From the NCBI GenBank assembly GCA_009746045.1, contig RPFO01000288.1, positions 1,140,984-1,204,983 on the forward strand: a DNA stretch of 64,000 nt, in the 5' to 3' direction. Under the pieces are notes generated by a model. It searched no databases. It was not told the DNA's origin and was given only the letters and a program-made list of their open reading frames with translations. Source of the stretch: Mesostigma viride (lineage: Eukaryota; Streptophyta; Mesostigmatophyceae; Mesostigmatales; Mesostigmataceae). The position numbers and the translations under genes were made by a program. Below, piece after piece: positions 10,981 through 57,000 of this stretch; the stretch's first letter is position 1, and the number at the start of each line of letters is the position of its first letter.

Positions 10981-13544
10981 TCCAGTGTTTACACAGTGCT
11001 TGGTTTCGGGTGACACGCCAGACACCTCATGTTTATTATAAATTAGTGAAAGAACACACCAGCGCTAAGTCTAGACTATAAGCGGAATGACACAAAAAAT
11101 TTGGGACGGCAGCATAATCACCTAAGCTGCCCGTCCCCCGTCCCCCAAGGGTGGGTGGGTGGGGAGTCAAGAAAACGGGTAGGCTCGCTGCCATCCCCCT
11201 TCCCCTTTATAGAAAAACCTCCCCAGCAAGGGGGAGGGGGGTGCCCTGTGCCAGAAATATATTTTTTTTCAATTTTTTTCTAAAATCTAGCGGCGAGTAC
11301 CCTGATCCTAATGCACCATGTAGCACAAGATAATACGAGCGTTAGCTCACAAAATCCAGTGTTTACACAGTGCTTGGTTTCGGGTGACACGCCAGACACC
11401 TCATGTTTATTACAAATTAGTGAAATAACACACCAGCGCTAAGTCTAGGCTGTAAGCTGAAAGACACACATAATTTGGGACGGCAGCATAATCACCTAAG
11501 CTGCCCATCCCACATCTCCATTCTGGCCCCTCGGGCCGTACTAGACATAATCCCTGACTGGGGCCGGGCCAGCTGCCGCTACAGCAGGCTGCTGGCGGCA
11601 ATAGGCCCGGCAAGTTTTGAAGATCTCCTGTAGAGCCGCCTACTGGACCGGCCCCGTCGCCCGGGCCGGCAGGTTGAGCGGGTGTCGGCCCCCGCCCCCA
11701 CACCAGTTTAGGGCCCCCACCGCCGCACAGGCGGCGTCCCCACCTCGAAGGGTCGTGGCCGCCCGTTGACGACGCCGGGCGGACCCCAGAGCGCACCACC
11801 GGTGCTTTGCCAAGTCAACTGGCAGAGGCAGCGGAAGCAAGGCATGTTGTCTATTGAGATTTGGCCCAGATGCGCCCCTAGCGCCTAGAGGCCGAACAGG
11901 CGTCACCGGCACGCCAAATGGAGCCACCGGCTGTGGGAGGTTTCCAGATTCCACCAACCAATCTCGACCAAGCCCTGACGTGTCCGTCAGAGTGCGCCCA
12001 GTCGTGCCACGTCCCACACCAGAATGTTCAGAATAACGATTCAAACGGTCCCCAGCAGAGGGGGTGGGGCCAGGTGCACCGTGCTGATTCAGCAGATTCT
12101 GGGAAAGCCCTAGCGTGCCCACTAGAGTGCGCCTCCCCAGATCTCCTACCCCTAGGAGATTCGGTGACAGATTCGGCAGAATCTCACTTACTCCTTCTTT
12201 GGCCCCTTGCCCTTCTCGAGGCGGTTGGAGAGCTCGGCTGCCTTCATGGCGCTCTGCACAGCACGATGCCACAGCAGATTCGCATCCTCCTGCAAGGGGA
12301 GCATCGCTAATGCTGCCCCCTTGAAACCTTGCATTGTGTCGGCCAGCGTGATCGCCGTCAGAATTTTCATCAGGTACTCGGGGGCCGCCATGTGCTTGAC
12401 CGCATCGTCCCCCATGTCCCGCGGCAGCCAGCCTAACTCCGTGTTCAGAGTGTCCAGCATGAAAGCGATCTGGTGGGCCAGGAGCTTGCGCACCTCGGCC
12501 CCCTGACCTGTCCAGGTCGGCTTGGTGGCCAGCAGCCAGACCCTGATGCTCCCCGCCGCCACCGACTCCGCAGACCGCAGAGCGCTCGGCAGCAGGGGCT
12601 GCCGCGCTCCGCACTCCACATTCACCGAGGTGGCGCGGGAGGGCAGCTCCACGCCCGGCGTGCGAGTCTGTCGACCCCCTTGTGCAGCTATGGCTTGGTC
12701 GCTGGTGAGCAGGCCGCTCATGACCAAGCGGCCCATCGCTAAAGCCAGAGCGTCGCCATCTTCCCCTGCCTGCTGCCGGCCGCGCTGGTTTGAACGCGCC
12801 GTCTGGGGAGGCTGGCGGCCCGCCCTGTCGCCAGATCTTCGCGCTTCCCCACCAGCCAAAAACTGGTCGACGCGTGGGCCCACCCCGGAGCTCACGCGTC
12901 GGTTGTTCCCAGACTCCTCCCGGTCTTCGTGCCGGGGCTCCTCCTCCTCGTAATTTTCCTCCTCGCCGGGGTCCATTAAGGCATCCCGCAGCATGGCAGC
13001 GATGGCAGACTGCATGGTCTCGGTGGGTAGGGGCTCGACATAAAACCCACTTCGCCTCAAGAATTTCTCGAGGTTGTCGAGCCGACGACCAGTTGGTAGC
13101 GCCAAGATGCGCTCCACCCAGCGTGGGCCGCCCCCCAACAAGGCCCTCGCCCTGAGAGCGATGTCTTTTAGCGAGCCATCCATGGGGACCACACGCATTC
13201 GGTTCAGCCACTCCGCTTCCGGTGGCCTCACCGCCGCCATCGCCGCTGGGACCGCCGTGTCGGCCACTGCATCCTGAAAGACCTCCGCATCGGCCATTGG
13301 TAGGTTGTTTTACCGACACCGTTATTACCTAGGCATATACTGCGTCACGAGTTTCGAGTCAAGAAAACGGGTAGGCTCACCGCCATCCCCCTCCCCCTTT
13401 ATAGAAAAACCTCCCCAGCAAGCGGGAGGGGGGTGACCTGTGCTAGAAATATATTTTTTCGATTTTTTTCTAAAATCTAGCGGCGAGTACCCTGACCCTA
13501 ATGCACCATGTAGCACAAGATAATACGAGCGTTAGCTCACAAAA
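10981..13544 (-). mobile_element. Internally deleted YR element (relative of the one at the window start)
   Basis: Minus-strand copy with A1 at the right (about 13325-13544), B1-A2-B2 at the left (about 10981-11520) and a body retaining ORF1. Reverse transcriptase, RNase H and recombinase are absent, so this is a broken, non-autonomous derivative. Ends and ORF1 are close to those of the element at 1-5430, so the two copies are recent relatives. It lies about 165 bp beyond the PIG-U stop codon, in the same orientation. It is not flanked by CACG repeats. Confidence 0.87.
12188..13297 (-). CDS. ORF1 (gag-like) of the deleted YR element
   Basis: Open frame of about 369 codons, nearly the same protein as ORF1 at 240-1385 (MADAEVFQDAVADTA start and the same acidic EEEN stretch). 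The preservation of this reading frame in a copy without pol fits either recent origin or trans-mobilisation that still needs ORF1. Function not known. Confidence 0.65.
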   Translation of the reverse strand: MADAEVFQDAVADTAVPAAMAAVRPPEAEWLNRMRVVPMDGSLKDIALRARALLGGGPRWVERILALPTGRRLDNLEKFLRRSGFYVEPLPTETMQSAIAAMLRDALMDPGEEENYEEEEPRHEDREESGNNRRVSSGVGPRVDQFLAGGEARRSGDRAGRQPPQTARSNQRGRQQAGEDGDALALAMGRLVMSGLLTSDQAIAAQGGRQTRTPGVELPSRATSVNVECGARQPLLPSALRSAESVAAGSIRVWLLATKPTWTGQGAEVRKLLAHQIAFMLDTLNTELGWLPRDMGDDAVKHMAAPEYLMKILTAITLADTMQGFKGAALAMLPLQEDANLLWHRAVQSAMKAAELSNRLEKGKGPKKE

Positions 13545-13612
13545 TTGCAACAGTTTCGCTGCATAATAGGCTGTACACAGACATTATGTAAAGACATACA
13601 TAGACTCGCTTC

Positions 13613-13617
13613 TTACA
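13613..13617 (-). terminator. Candidate TGTAA polyadenylation signal of PIG-U
   Basis: TGTAA on the minus strand about 92 bases after the PIG-U stop, inside the unique 165-bp stretch between the gene and the retroelement. TGTAA is the standard signal in chlorophyte algae. Confidence 0.45.
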
Positions 13618-13708
13618 CAAATCCTTATTGTCTGCGACCCGTGGTACCGGGTCACCTCCGGGCGTCTTGCCCTAGAGCATCCCCGTTCTGTGTTGAGTGC
13701 ATACTTTT

Positions 13709-46915
<33,207 letters not shown>

Positions 46916-47581
46916 CGTGGCGATTAACAAGTAGCCTATTGCACCTCTTTACCCGTTCCGATTCATCAAAGCGTGCTCAAAATTCAAGTCGGACGTATGT
47001 TTCATACATAACGCAGAGCTGAAGTGCCTAAACACCTTCACAATGGTTCCGGATCAGCAAGCACAATTCTACATTCCAGATAGACTGTTGACTACCGCCG
47101 AACACTTCAAACCCAAGTATAGTTAGCTTCTCGATTTAGTATGTTTATGAAACACCAGGGAGAAGAGCGTTTGTTAAAATTGCGGGAAATAAACAGCGTG
47201 CCAATTGCTAGGCAAATTAGATGCCATCCTTATCCGTGAAATTTCCCTGGATGTGCGGTGACTTGAGAGTGCATACGCGCAGACAAATTGATTACATGTT
47301 TGAGCATAAAAGACTAAAAAGAGTAATAATTATCGATGGGTAGGATATGATTGATACATATTGTAAACTTTCTCCCGTGCACCTTGCAGGATTCCACGCT
47401 GGAGCACCGGCAGCAATCAGCAATCAGGAAGGCATGCCCGATTTCGAGCAGCTGTCACGAAATCTCCCGCCAAACGTATCTTACCTGGTACGGTATCATC
47501 GACGGTATCGGGGATTGGATACTCTTAGATACTCCTCGCGCTCCAAGTACGGCCGTGCTGCTGCCCATGTGCGGCGTGGGC

Positions 47582-47616
<35 letters not shown>

Positions 47617-47961
47617 CGGCCGTGCTGTGGCCCCCCAATTTCTCGCGAGGCGCCCCGTGCTCGTGCCTGGCTCGCGCACACCGGAGATCCGTTTGCAGCG
47701 ACCGTCCGCGCGCGCCAGATGGTGACACGCTGGCACTTGGCAGCTCCTCAGAAGCGCTAATGGCGGTGGCGGGTGTCCCTCGCGGTAGGAACGATTATTT
47801 TTTCGGAATGTTGTGATCAGTGCGAGCGAGTTGGACGTGGGCAGGGATCACGCGCGTATTCTTTACCGCAGAAAGTCTTAGGATTGGTGAAGAAGACGAG
47901 CTTTGACAGCAATAATATTGGCTTCCACTAAACTTTCATTTGGGACCATTTTGCGGGGAAA
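46916..47961. promoter_or_regulatory. Head-to-head intergenic region of PIG-U and GDT1
   Basis: About 1 kb between the PIG-U ATG and the tentative GDT1 ATG, clearly AT-richer than the rest of the window (for example CATAAAAGACTAAAAAGAGT near 47305). It is the likely promoter region for both genes, or contains 5' UTR. A polyglutamine-type frame at 47347-47760 with a (CAA)12 run is open but unsupported. No specific binding site is recognised. Confidence 0.5.
47581..47616. repeat. (CAA)12 microsatellite
   Basis: Twelve perfect CAA units, in the intergenic region upstream of GDT1. Confidence 0.97.
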
Positions 47962-48024
47962 ATGGCGGACGCAGGAGCGCTTGGATGGCTTGCTGGTCAC
48001 CTTGGTATTAAACATCTCTTTGCG
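47962..48024 (+). CDS. GDT1: GDT1 exon 1, tentative start
   Basis: ATG in good context (GAAAATGGCG) encodes MADAGALGWLAGHLGIKHLF plus Ala, ending at a strong GTATGT donor in phase 0, the phase needed by exon 2. The frame stays open to 48231 (89 residues, two hydrophobic segments), so a separate small membrane protein is the alternative. Confidence 0.4.
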
Positions 48025-51000
48025 GTATGTTTGGGCGTGGCCTCGTCATTCTCGATCCTAATTCATGCATTTCACTTCAAGCGAGATTACAGCTTCCCAG
48101 AATTTTCATTTGGAGGAGGTCGACTATCTCAATTTGTTCATGTTCTCACGTCCGTTATTATTTTAGTGGCAGTTTGGTCCCTGTGTTTGGACTGCTATTG
48201 GCGTCATCATCACTGCACAGACAGCGATTAAGGCTTTCCTGAAGTTCCTGTCTCTATCACGATCCCCTCCGTCTGTAACTCCTTTGGCCTCATTGTAGCG
48301 CCGTGTAAACAAAACTAGAGTGCTCGAATATCTAACCAGAATGTGGAGACACGTTAGCTACAAGGACTGCTGCTGAGGGCACACTAGACCCTACCCGCTG
48401 TTTTCCTCCAAGATGCTAACGGAAAAGCAAACTAGAGGAACGCATGCTTATGCGATCCCGTGATTCTGTGTCTTTTACTTTCTGGCTGCTGGTAAGTTTG
48501 GACGGAGCTTTCATGGAAATGCTGCACTGCTGGCAGCCAGGACGTTGTCCAGAATTGGGTCAATGCCGCACGCCTGGCTCTCGAGTAGCGTGCACGGAAT
48601 CGCTTCACTCATTAGTTCGTTGTTTAGCCAGTTTTACTTGAGATGACCAAGCTCCACACAGGTCCACACAAGCTGGGATTATAGGCCTTGGTGAATAGCC
48701 TGGCTGGCAGGAAGAGTGCTGCCCACTAGAGCATTCTCGTCCACTAGAGCACTCCCAGCAACTTCTTCTCGCCAGGCTTCGATTTGGTTTGTGCGGCTAT
48801 CGGTCATGGATGCAGGGTAGCTGCATGCGCGCTGGTTTTAACTGTTTTATGGCCAGTGGTGGATGGCAGCAGGAAGCAGTAAGTGATTGTGGGCCCCCTT
48901 AATCAATCAAAGCCCCCCTCCTATTGTTGCCCCTTGGATCCTCTCTTACGGTACTGATCTGTCCCCGGGGCTGGGGGAACACGAAAGCAAAAGGTGGGCC
49001 ACGATCACCGACACAAGTCCTCATGCCTTCTTAGTGTAGCAAGATGTCCTTCCAAGACAACGACCTGAATACTTCCAAGACAACGACCTGTGGGATGAAC
49101 ATTTCAGCGAGCGCGTGGTCAGCTGCCTCCTTTGAGAATGACTGAATATTATTCAACACGGTCCTCTACCTGAGCTGGACTTATCCCATAGTCACTTCAT
49201 GCCTGCCCTCACCGCGCTCGTGGCCGCTCACACGTCTCCTGTTCTCTGCCATGTGGCGTTGCTTCCTTTTCTCTGCCATGTGGTGTTGCTTCCTTTTCTC
49301 CTGCCATGTGGTGTTGCTTCCTTTTCTCCTGCCATGTGGTGTTGCTTCCTTTTCTCCGGCCATGTGGTGTCCATTGTGCCTTGCGTATCTGCCTGTCCGG
49401 CTGTCCATGCCGTTGGCTACTCCTACCCAAACAAAACGATTGTGCTGCCAAACGAAACAACGCTGCTGCTGGCCGCCCCACCTGCCAGGCGTCCCTGAAG
49501 AGTTTCACGATGATCGCGCTGTCGGAAATAGGGGACAAGACGTTCTTCATCGCAGCGGTTGGCTGCGCGCAATCGTGTTGGGAATAAGGGACTAGACGTT
49601 CTTCATTGCAGCAGTAGTCAGCACGCCATCATGTGGGGAATAGGGGGCAAGATGTTCCTCATCGCAGCAGTGGGCAGCGCAGCTTCATGCTGGCCTTAGG
49701 GTGTGGGGTGGTGGCGGTAGCCGCGATGGGGAGCACGGGACCCATGGCTTTGCAAGGCAACAACATTTTCTGGTTTCCGTACTTGACAGTGTGGGTGGGT
49801 GGGTGGGGGGGGGGGGAGTTGACAAGCATGTTGGCGGGTTGGTGGCGAGGGCATGGGCGGATTGTCAAAGACAGCATCAGTGGTGATGCCAGTATGATGA
49901 TGTGGCATTCTCCGATGCTGTGACGTGCTTTGACTGTCAGAGTTACACGCAACCTAGGGCATGCATGCACGTTAGAATGCAAAGTCATGGGAGCAGAGCA
50001 CCTCCTTTTTTTCTGACGGCATGCATCTGCCACTGCGCGATATTGTTTGTCTTCATCAGATTTGTATGGAGGGTAGCCAAGTGAAGTGCTGAGATTTACT
50101 CCCCGGATGCTGCTTTGTGCTCTCTCTTCCACACCCAACCCCGGGGACCACCTCTATCCCTTGCCGCATCCTCCGCGTTGCCCCCATGTGGCCCCCCTTT
50201 TCCCACCCTTCCCTGCACCCACCTTGTGCTGCACCTGACTTGAGCCCCGTTGTCACCCCTCGATGGCCACGTCCCATCCTCGCTCCACTGTTTTGCTGCC
50301 CATGCACCTGCCTCCCTTGGCCCTCCTGGCGGTGCAGGTGCTGGCGATGCGCAACTCGCGCATGCGCGTCTTCATGGGCACCATCATGGCCATGCTGGTG
50401 AGTTCCGCCGCGTATGCAAGCATCCATATCTGCTAGTACAGAGGGTGAAATTGCGAAAGAGAGATGATAATGACCCTGGGCAAAAAGTCACTGTAAGTGA
50501 AATTATGAGGCAGGAGGGCAGGCGGGCAGGCGGGCAGGCGGGCAGTCAGTCCGCCGGTTGTTCAGTTGGTTGTTCAGTTGGTTGTTCAGTTGGTTGTTCA
50601 GTTGGTCGGGTGGTCTGTCGGTTGGGCGGGCGGGCGGGCGGGCGGGCGAGCGAGCAGGCGGGCGAGCAGGCGGGCGGGCAGGCGGGCGGGCGGGCGGGCG
50701 GGCGGCGGGCGGCGGGCGGGCGGGCGGGCGGGCGGGCGGGCGAGCAGGCGGGCGAGCAGGCGGGCGGGCGGGCGGGCGGGTGGGCGGGTGGGCGGGCGGG
50801 CGGGCGGGCGGGCGGGCGGGTGTGCGGGCGGCGGGCGGCGGGCGGGCGGGCGGGCGGGCGGGCGGGCGGGCGGGTGTGCGGGCGGGCGGGCGGGCGGCGG
50901 CGGGCGGGCGGCGGGCGGGCGGGCGGCGGGCGGGCGGGCGGCGGCGGGCGGGCGGGCGGGCGGGCGGGCGGGCGGGCGGGCGGGTGGGCGGGCGGGCGGG

Positions 51001-54000
51001 CGGGCGGGCGGGCGGGTGTGCGGGCGGGCGAGCGGGCGGGCGGGCGGGCGGGCGGGTGTGCGGGCGGGCGGGCGGGCGGGCGGGCGGGCGGGCGGGCGGG
51101 CGGCGGGCGGGCGGGCGGGCGGGCGGGCGGGCGGCGGGCGGGCAGGGTTGTGGGCAGGGTTGTGGGCAGGGTTGTGGGCAGGGTTGTGGGCACCTGGGAA
51201 CCACCCGCCTGGGGCAGTGTCTCCCTACATCATGCCCGCCCCTGGCTATGCACCATTCTCCATTACTGTTGGTGTCAGAGCACCTACGACCTTATGTGGC
51301 AATGGGGAGACCCTTTCTTCTGGGGTTGTGGGAAGCATGGTGACGCATCGCCGTTTCTTGCGTTTATGCTGCCACCTGACTTGTTCCTGGCAATATTCAC
51401 ATAGTACGTATGAAATACGATGCACTCATGCACCCAACCATGGTCCCACCGGGGTCATTGCAGGCAGTAGCACTAGTCCAATGCTGTGCTACATAAGAAC
51501 GGCACTCGACACATGAATAGGAATGTCACCTAGGTTTACACATAATGCTCGGTTTGGGTTTTGGTAGCACCATGCCTGACCCAACGGTTTGCGTGTGTCT
51601 TCCTTCCTGTCCTGCCCAGCCTTGTCTACCCATGCCTGCCCATTGGTAAGCACTTCTTTCTCGTCCACCGTTGCGTACTCTTTGGTGTGCTCACCCTCGT
51701 CCACGCATGCCTGCTGCTGATGCCTTCTTGCATCCCCGCAGGTGATGACGGTGATAGCGGCGGGTGTGGGTTGGGCTGCCCCCAACCTGGTGAGTGGCAG
51801 CACGTACTAGACGGCCTCATCGTGGCCGAGCTGCTCTTCTCCCTGGTTCCTTGATTCACGTTGTTGATGGCGAATACTCTTCACCTGCTAGTCAAGGCAG
51901 GGCCTTGCCATTCCCTTAGCCCCCTTTTGCTGCCGATGATACACATGCGCGTCCGTAAGTCGATGTGTGCGGTAGGGTGGGGGCGCACCACGTGTGTAGG
52001 AGCACGCATGTGGGTGCTTGGTATTGCCACCGCAGCTCGATGGCAGGGACATGCTCACCGCGCCCCCGCCATGCTGTACGGTGCATAGCGGCATGACTCG
52101 ACGTCCATGGGGGGAGGGGTGTCTGCCTCGTTATCCTGGCGTAGCGGCTGGCGTAGCGGCTGGCGTAGTGGCTGGCGTAGCGGCTGGCGTAGCGGCTGGC
52201 GTAGCGGCTGGCGTAGCGGCTGGCGTAGCGGCTGGCGTAGCGGCTGGCGTAGCGGCTGGCGTAGCGGCTGGCGTAGCGGCTGGCGTAGCGGCTGGCGTAG
52301 CGGCTGGCGTAGCGGCTGGCGTAGCGGCTGGCGTAGCGGCTGGCGTAGCGGCTGGCGTAGCGGCTGGCGTAGCGGCTGGCGTAGCGGCTGGCGTAGCGGC
52401 TGGCGTAGCGGCTGGCGTAGCGGCTGGCGTAGCGGCTGGCGTAGCGGCTGGCGTAGCGGCTGGCGTAGCGGCTGGCGTAGCGGCTGGCGTAGCGGCTGGC
52501 GTAGCGGCTGGCGTAGCGGCTGGCGTAGCGGCTGGCGTAGCGGCTGGCGTAGCGGCTGGCGTAGCGGCTGGCGTAGCGGCTGGCGTAGCGGCTGGCGTAG
52601 CGGCTGGCGTAGCGGCTGGCGTAGCGGCTGGCGTAGCGGCTGGCGTAGCGGCTGGCGTAGCGGCTGGCGTAGCGGCTGGCGTAGCGGCTGGCGTAGCGGC
52701 TGGCGTAGCGGCTGGCGTAGCGGCTGGCGTAGCGGCTGGCGTAGCGGCTGGCGTAGCGGCTGGCGTAGCGGCTGGCGTAGCGGCTGGCGTAGCGGCTGGC
52801 GTAGCGGCTGGCGTAGCGGCTGGCGTAGCGGCTGGCGTAGCGGCTGGCGTAGCGGCTGGCGTAGCGGCTGGCGTAGCGGCTGGCGTAGCGGCTGGCGTAG
52901 CGGCTGGCGTAGCGGCTGGCGTAGCGGCTGGCGTAGCGGCTGGCGTAGCGGCTGGCGTAGCGGCTGGCGTAGCGGCTGGCGTAGCGGCTGGCGTAGCGGC
53001 TGGCGTAGCGGCTGGCGTAGCGGCTGGCGTAGCGGCTGGCGTAGCGGCTGGCGTAGCGGCTGGCGTAGCGGCTGGCGTAGCGGCTGGCGTAGCGGCTGGC
53101 GTAGCGGCTGGCGTAGCGGCTGGCGTAGCGGCTGGCGTAGCGGCTGGCGTAGCGGCTGGCGTAGCGGCTGGCGTAGCGGCTGGCGTAGCGGCTGGCGTAG
53201 CGGCTGGCGTAGCGGCTGGCGTAGCGGCTGGCGTAGCGGCTGGCGTAGCGGCTGGCGTAGCGGCTGGCGTAGCGGCTGGCGTAGCGGCTGGCGTAGCGGC
53301 TGGCGTAGCGGCTGGCGTAGCGGCTGGCGTAGCGGCTGGCGTAGCGGCTGGCGTAGCGGCTGGCGTAGCGGCTGGCGTAGCGGCTGGCGTAGCGGCTGGC
53401 GTAGCGGCTGGCGTAGCGGCTGGCGTAGCGGCTGGCGTAGCGGCTGGCGTAGCGGCTGGCGTAGCGGCTGGCGTAGCGGCTGGCGTAGCGGCTGGCGTAG
53501 CGGCTGGCGTAGCGGCTGGCGTAGCGGCTGGCGTAGCGGCTGGCGTAGCGGCTGGCGTAGCGGCTGGCGTAGCGGCTGGCGTAGCGGCTGGCGTAGCGGC
53601 TGGCGTAGCGGCTGGCGTAGCGGCTGGCGTAGCGGCTGGCGTAGCGGCTGGCGTAGCGGCTGGCGTAGCGGCTGGCGTAGCGGCTGGCGTAGCGGCTGGC
53701 GTAGCGGCTGGCGTAGCGGCTGGCGTAGCGGCTGGCGTAGCGGCTGGCGTAGCGGCTGGCGTAGCGGCTGGCGTAGCGGCTGGCGTAGCGGCTGGCGTAG
53801 CGGCTGGCGTAGCGGCTGGCGTAGCGGCTGGCGTAGCGGCTGGCGTAGCGGCTGGCGTAGCGGCTGGCGTAGCGGCTGGCGTAGCGGCTGGCGTAGCGGC
53901 TGGCGTAGCGGCTGGCGTAGCGGCTGGCGTAGCGGCTGGCGTAGCGGCTGGCGTAGCGGCTGGCGTAGCGGCTGGCGTAGCGGCTGGCGTAGCGGCTGGC

Positions 54001-57000
54001 GTAGCGGCTGGCGTAGCGGCTGGCGTAGCGGCTGGCGTAGCGGCTGGCGTAGCGGCTGGCGTAGCGGCTGGCGTAGCGGCTGGCGTAGCGGCTGGCGTAG
54101 CGGCTGGCGTAGCGGCTGGCGTAGCGGCTGGCGTAGCGGCTGGCGTAGCGGCTGGCGTAGCGGCTGGCGTAGCGGCTGGCGTAGCGGCTGGCGTAGCGGC
54201 TGGCGTAGCGGCTGGCGTAGCGGCTGGCGTAGCGGCTGGCGTAGCGGCTGGCGTAGCGGCTGGCGTAGCGGCTGGCGTAGCGGCTGGCGTAGCGGCTGGC
54301 GTAGCGGCTGGCGTAGCGGCTGGCGTAGCGGCTGGCGTAGCGGCTGGCGTAGCGGCTGGCGTAGCGGCTGGCGTAGCGGCTGGCGTAGCGGCTGGCGTAG
54401 CGGCTGGCGTAGCGGCTGGCGTAGCGGCTGGCGTAGCGGCTGGCGTAGCGGCTGGCGTAGCGGCTGGCGTAGCGGCTGGCGTAGCGGCTGGCGTAGCGGC
54501 TGGCGTAGCGGCTGGCGTAGCGGCTGGCGTAGCGGCTGGCGTAGCGGCTGGCGTAGCGGTGGAAATAAGAAGCCATTTGGCTGCCTGGGCATGCTCCAAA
54601 CGGTTCCAATGCCCAGGCAAGGTAGTGGCCGAGGGCAGCGTTTGCCCTTGTGTGTTCATGATTTGGTTTTGAAGTGTTGAAGTGGACCAATGTGTGTTCA
54701 TTATTTCGTACTTAACATGCTTGATGCGCCATGGCGCGCTCACGTCACTGCTACCAGTACTTGTGGTCGCGAATACTAATGCGCGCACGTCACTGCTACT
54801 AGTACTGGTGGTCGCAAATACTAATGCGCACACGTCACTGCTACTAGTACTGGTGGTCGCAAATACTAATGCGCACACATCACTGCTACTAGTACTGGTG
54901 GTCGCAAATACTGATGCGCACACGTCACTGCTACCAGTACTGGTGGTCGCGAATACTAATGCGCACACGTCACTGCTACTAGTACTGGTGGTCGCGAATA
55001 CTAATGCGCACACGTCACTGCTACCAGTACTGGTGGTCGCAAATACTAATGCGCACACGTCACTGCTACCAGTACTGGTGGTCGCAAATACTAATGCGCA
55101 CACGTCACTGCTACCAGTACTGGTGGTCGCAAATACTAATGCGCACACGTCACTGCTACTAGTACCGGTGGTCGCAAATACTAATGCGCACACGTTTCTG
55201 CTACCAGTACTGGTGGTCGCGAATACTAATGCGCACACGTCACTGCTACTAGTACTGGTGGTCGCAAATACTAATGCGCACACGTCACTGCTACTAGTAC
55301 CGGTGGTCGCAAATACTAATGCGCACACATCACTGCTGCTAGTACTGGTGGTCGCAAATACTAATGCGCACACGTCACTGCTACCAGTACTTGTGGTCGC
55401 GAATACTAATGCGCACACGTCACTGCTACCAGTACTGGTGGTCGCAAATACTAATGCGCACACATCACTGCTACCAGTACTTGTGGTCGCGAATACTAAT
55501 GCGCACACGTCACTGCTACTAGTACCGGTGGTCGCAAATACTAATGCGCACACGTCACTGCTACTAGTACTTGTGGTCGCAAATACTAATGCGCACACGT
55601 CACTGCTACTAGTACTGGTGGTCGCGAATACTAATGCGCACACGTCACTGCTACCAGTACTGGTGGTCGCAAATACTAATGCGCACACATCACTGCTACT
55701 AGTACCGGTGGTCGCGAATACTAATGCGCACACGTCACTGCTACTAGTACTGGTGGTCGCGAATACTAATGCGCACACGTCACTGCTACCAGTACTGGTG
55801 GTCGCAAATACTAATGCGCACACGTCACTGCTACCAGTACTGGTGGTCGCGAATACTAATGCGCACACGTCACTGCTACTAGTACTGGTGGTCGCGAATA
55901 CTAATGCGCACACGTCACTGCTACCAGTACTGGTGGTCGCAAATACTAATGCGCACACGTCACTGCTACCAGTACTGGTGGTCGCGAATACTAATGCGCA
56001 CACGTCACTGCTACTAGTACCGGTGGTCGCAAATACTCTTGCGCACACGTCACTGCTGCTAGTACTGGTGGTCGCGAACTTGGGAATACCTGTGCTCCCA
56101 TGTTGCTGCTACTGCTGCGTTCCAGGGTTTCCAAGCACTGTTTGCTAATGTCAGTGCTCATGCGCATGCGTTGCTGTCCCTGACGCCCTCGCGCCAGATC
56201 TCCAAGTACTGGACCCACTGGGGGGCCACCGTCCTCTTCCTCGTGTTTGGCCTCAAGATGCTGCACGAGTGGGCCACCCACAACGTGGAGTGAGTAGCGC
56301 GCTGCCCCCGTGTTGTTTCCCCCACGCCCTGGCCTTGTGTCCTCCCCCACGCACACTGCCATGTGTTCTATCAGCGGTTACCGGCTGCATGTCCCTTCCC
56401 AGGCACTACACCGCATGCCCCCCTCCCATGGACCCCACTGCTCTTATTGCCACATCCTACCATGGGTGGGCGGCCTGATACCCGTATTTCTCGTCTGTGC
56501 TCACAGCCGCATCGTCCTTCAACATCATCAGCTCTGCGTCTCCGGGTGCTTGACTGGCCAATGTTGGCTGTAGCATGTGCTCCAAGGATTGAGAGAGGAT
56601 TGTTGGAGGTGCTCACCTTCATATTAGGCAGCCTTGGTGGTTGTGTGTTGGGGTATGGGATTTTCCTATGATCCCTATACGGTTTCATCAGTGGTGCACC
56701 GCTGGTTTGGGAGAGCGCCACTTTGGTGGCAAATCATGCGGTCGCTGCATGCGGTTGTGTCGCCCCTTTCTACATGCTAGCACGGGCAGCCGCATCTTAA
56801 TGAAATGACCCACCGGTCACCCACCACTATGAACAAACATTTGAGAATAATCAATGGTCACGTAGGCAGTCCGACATTGACAACCACCGACGCATGCGTC
56901 ACTGCCCCCCCCCTCCCCCCGCCACTTTGCCTTCATTACGGCAGAGTAGGCCAATATTTCCTATCCCCCCCCACACCTTTCCCTCCTCTATCTCTTAGAC

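Noticed and set aside
47347-47760. Polyglutamine frame as a gene
   Set aside because: No recognised domain and no splice support; it overlaps the likely shared promoter and two frames are equally open through the CAA run.
51916-56148. Large frames such as AGVA, RSGW, RQPL and TSLLPVLVVANTNAH repeats
   Set aside because: By-products of the 12-bp and 45-bp arrays in GDT1 intron 4; open on both strands.
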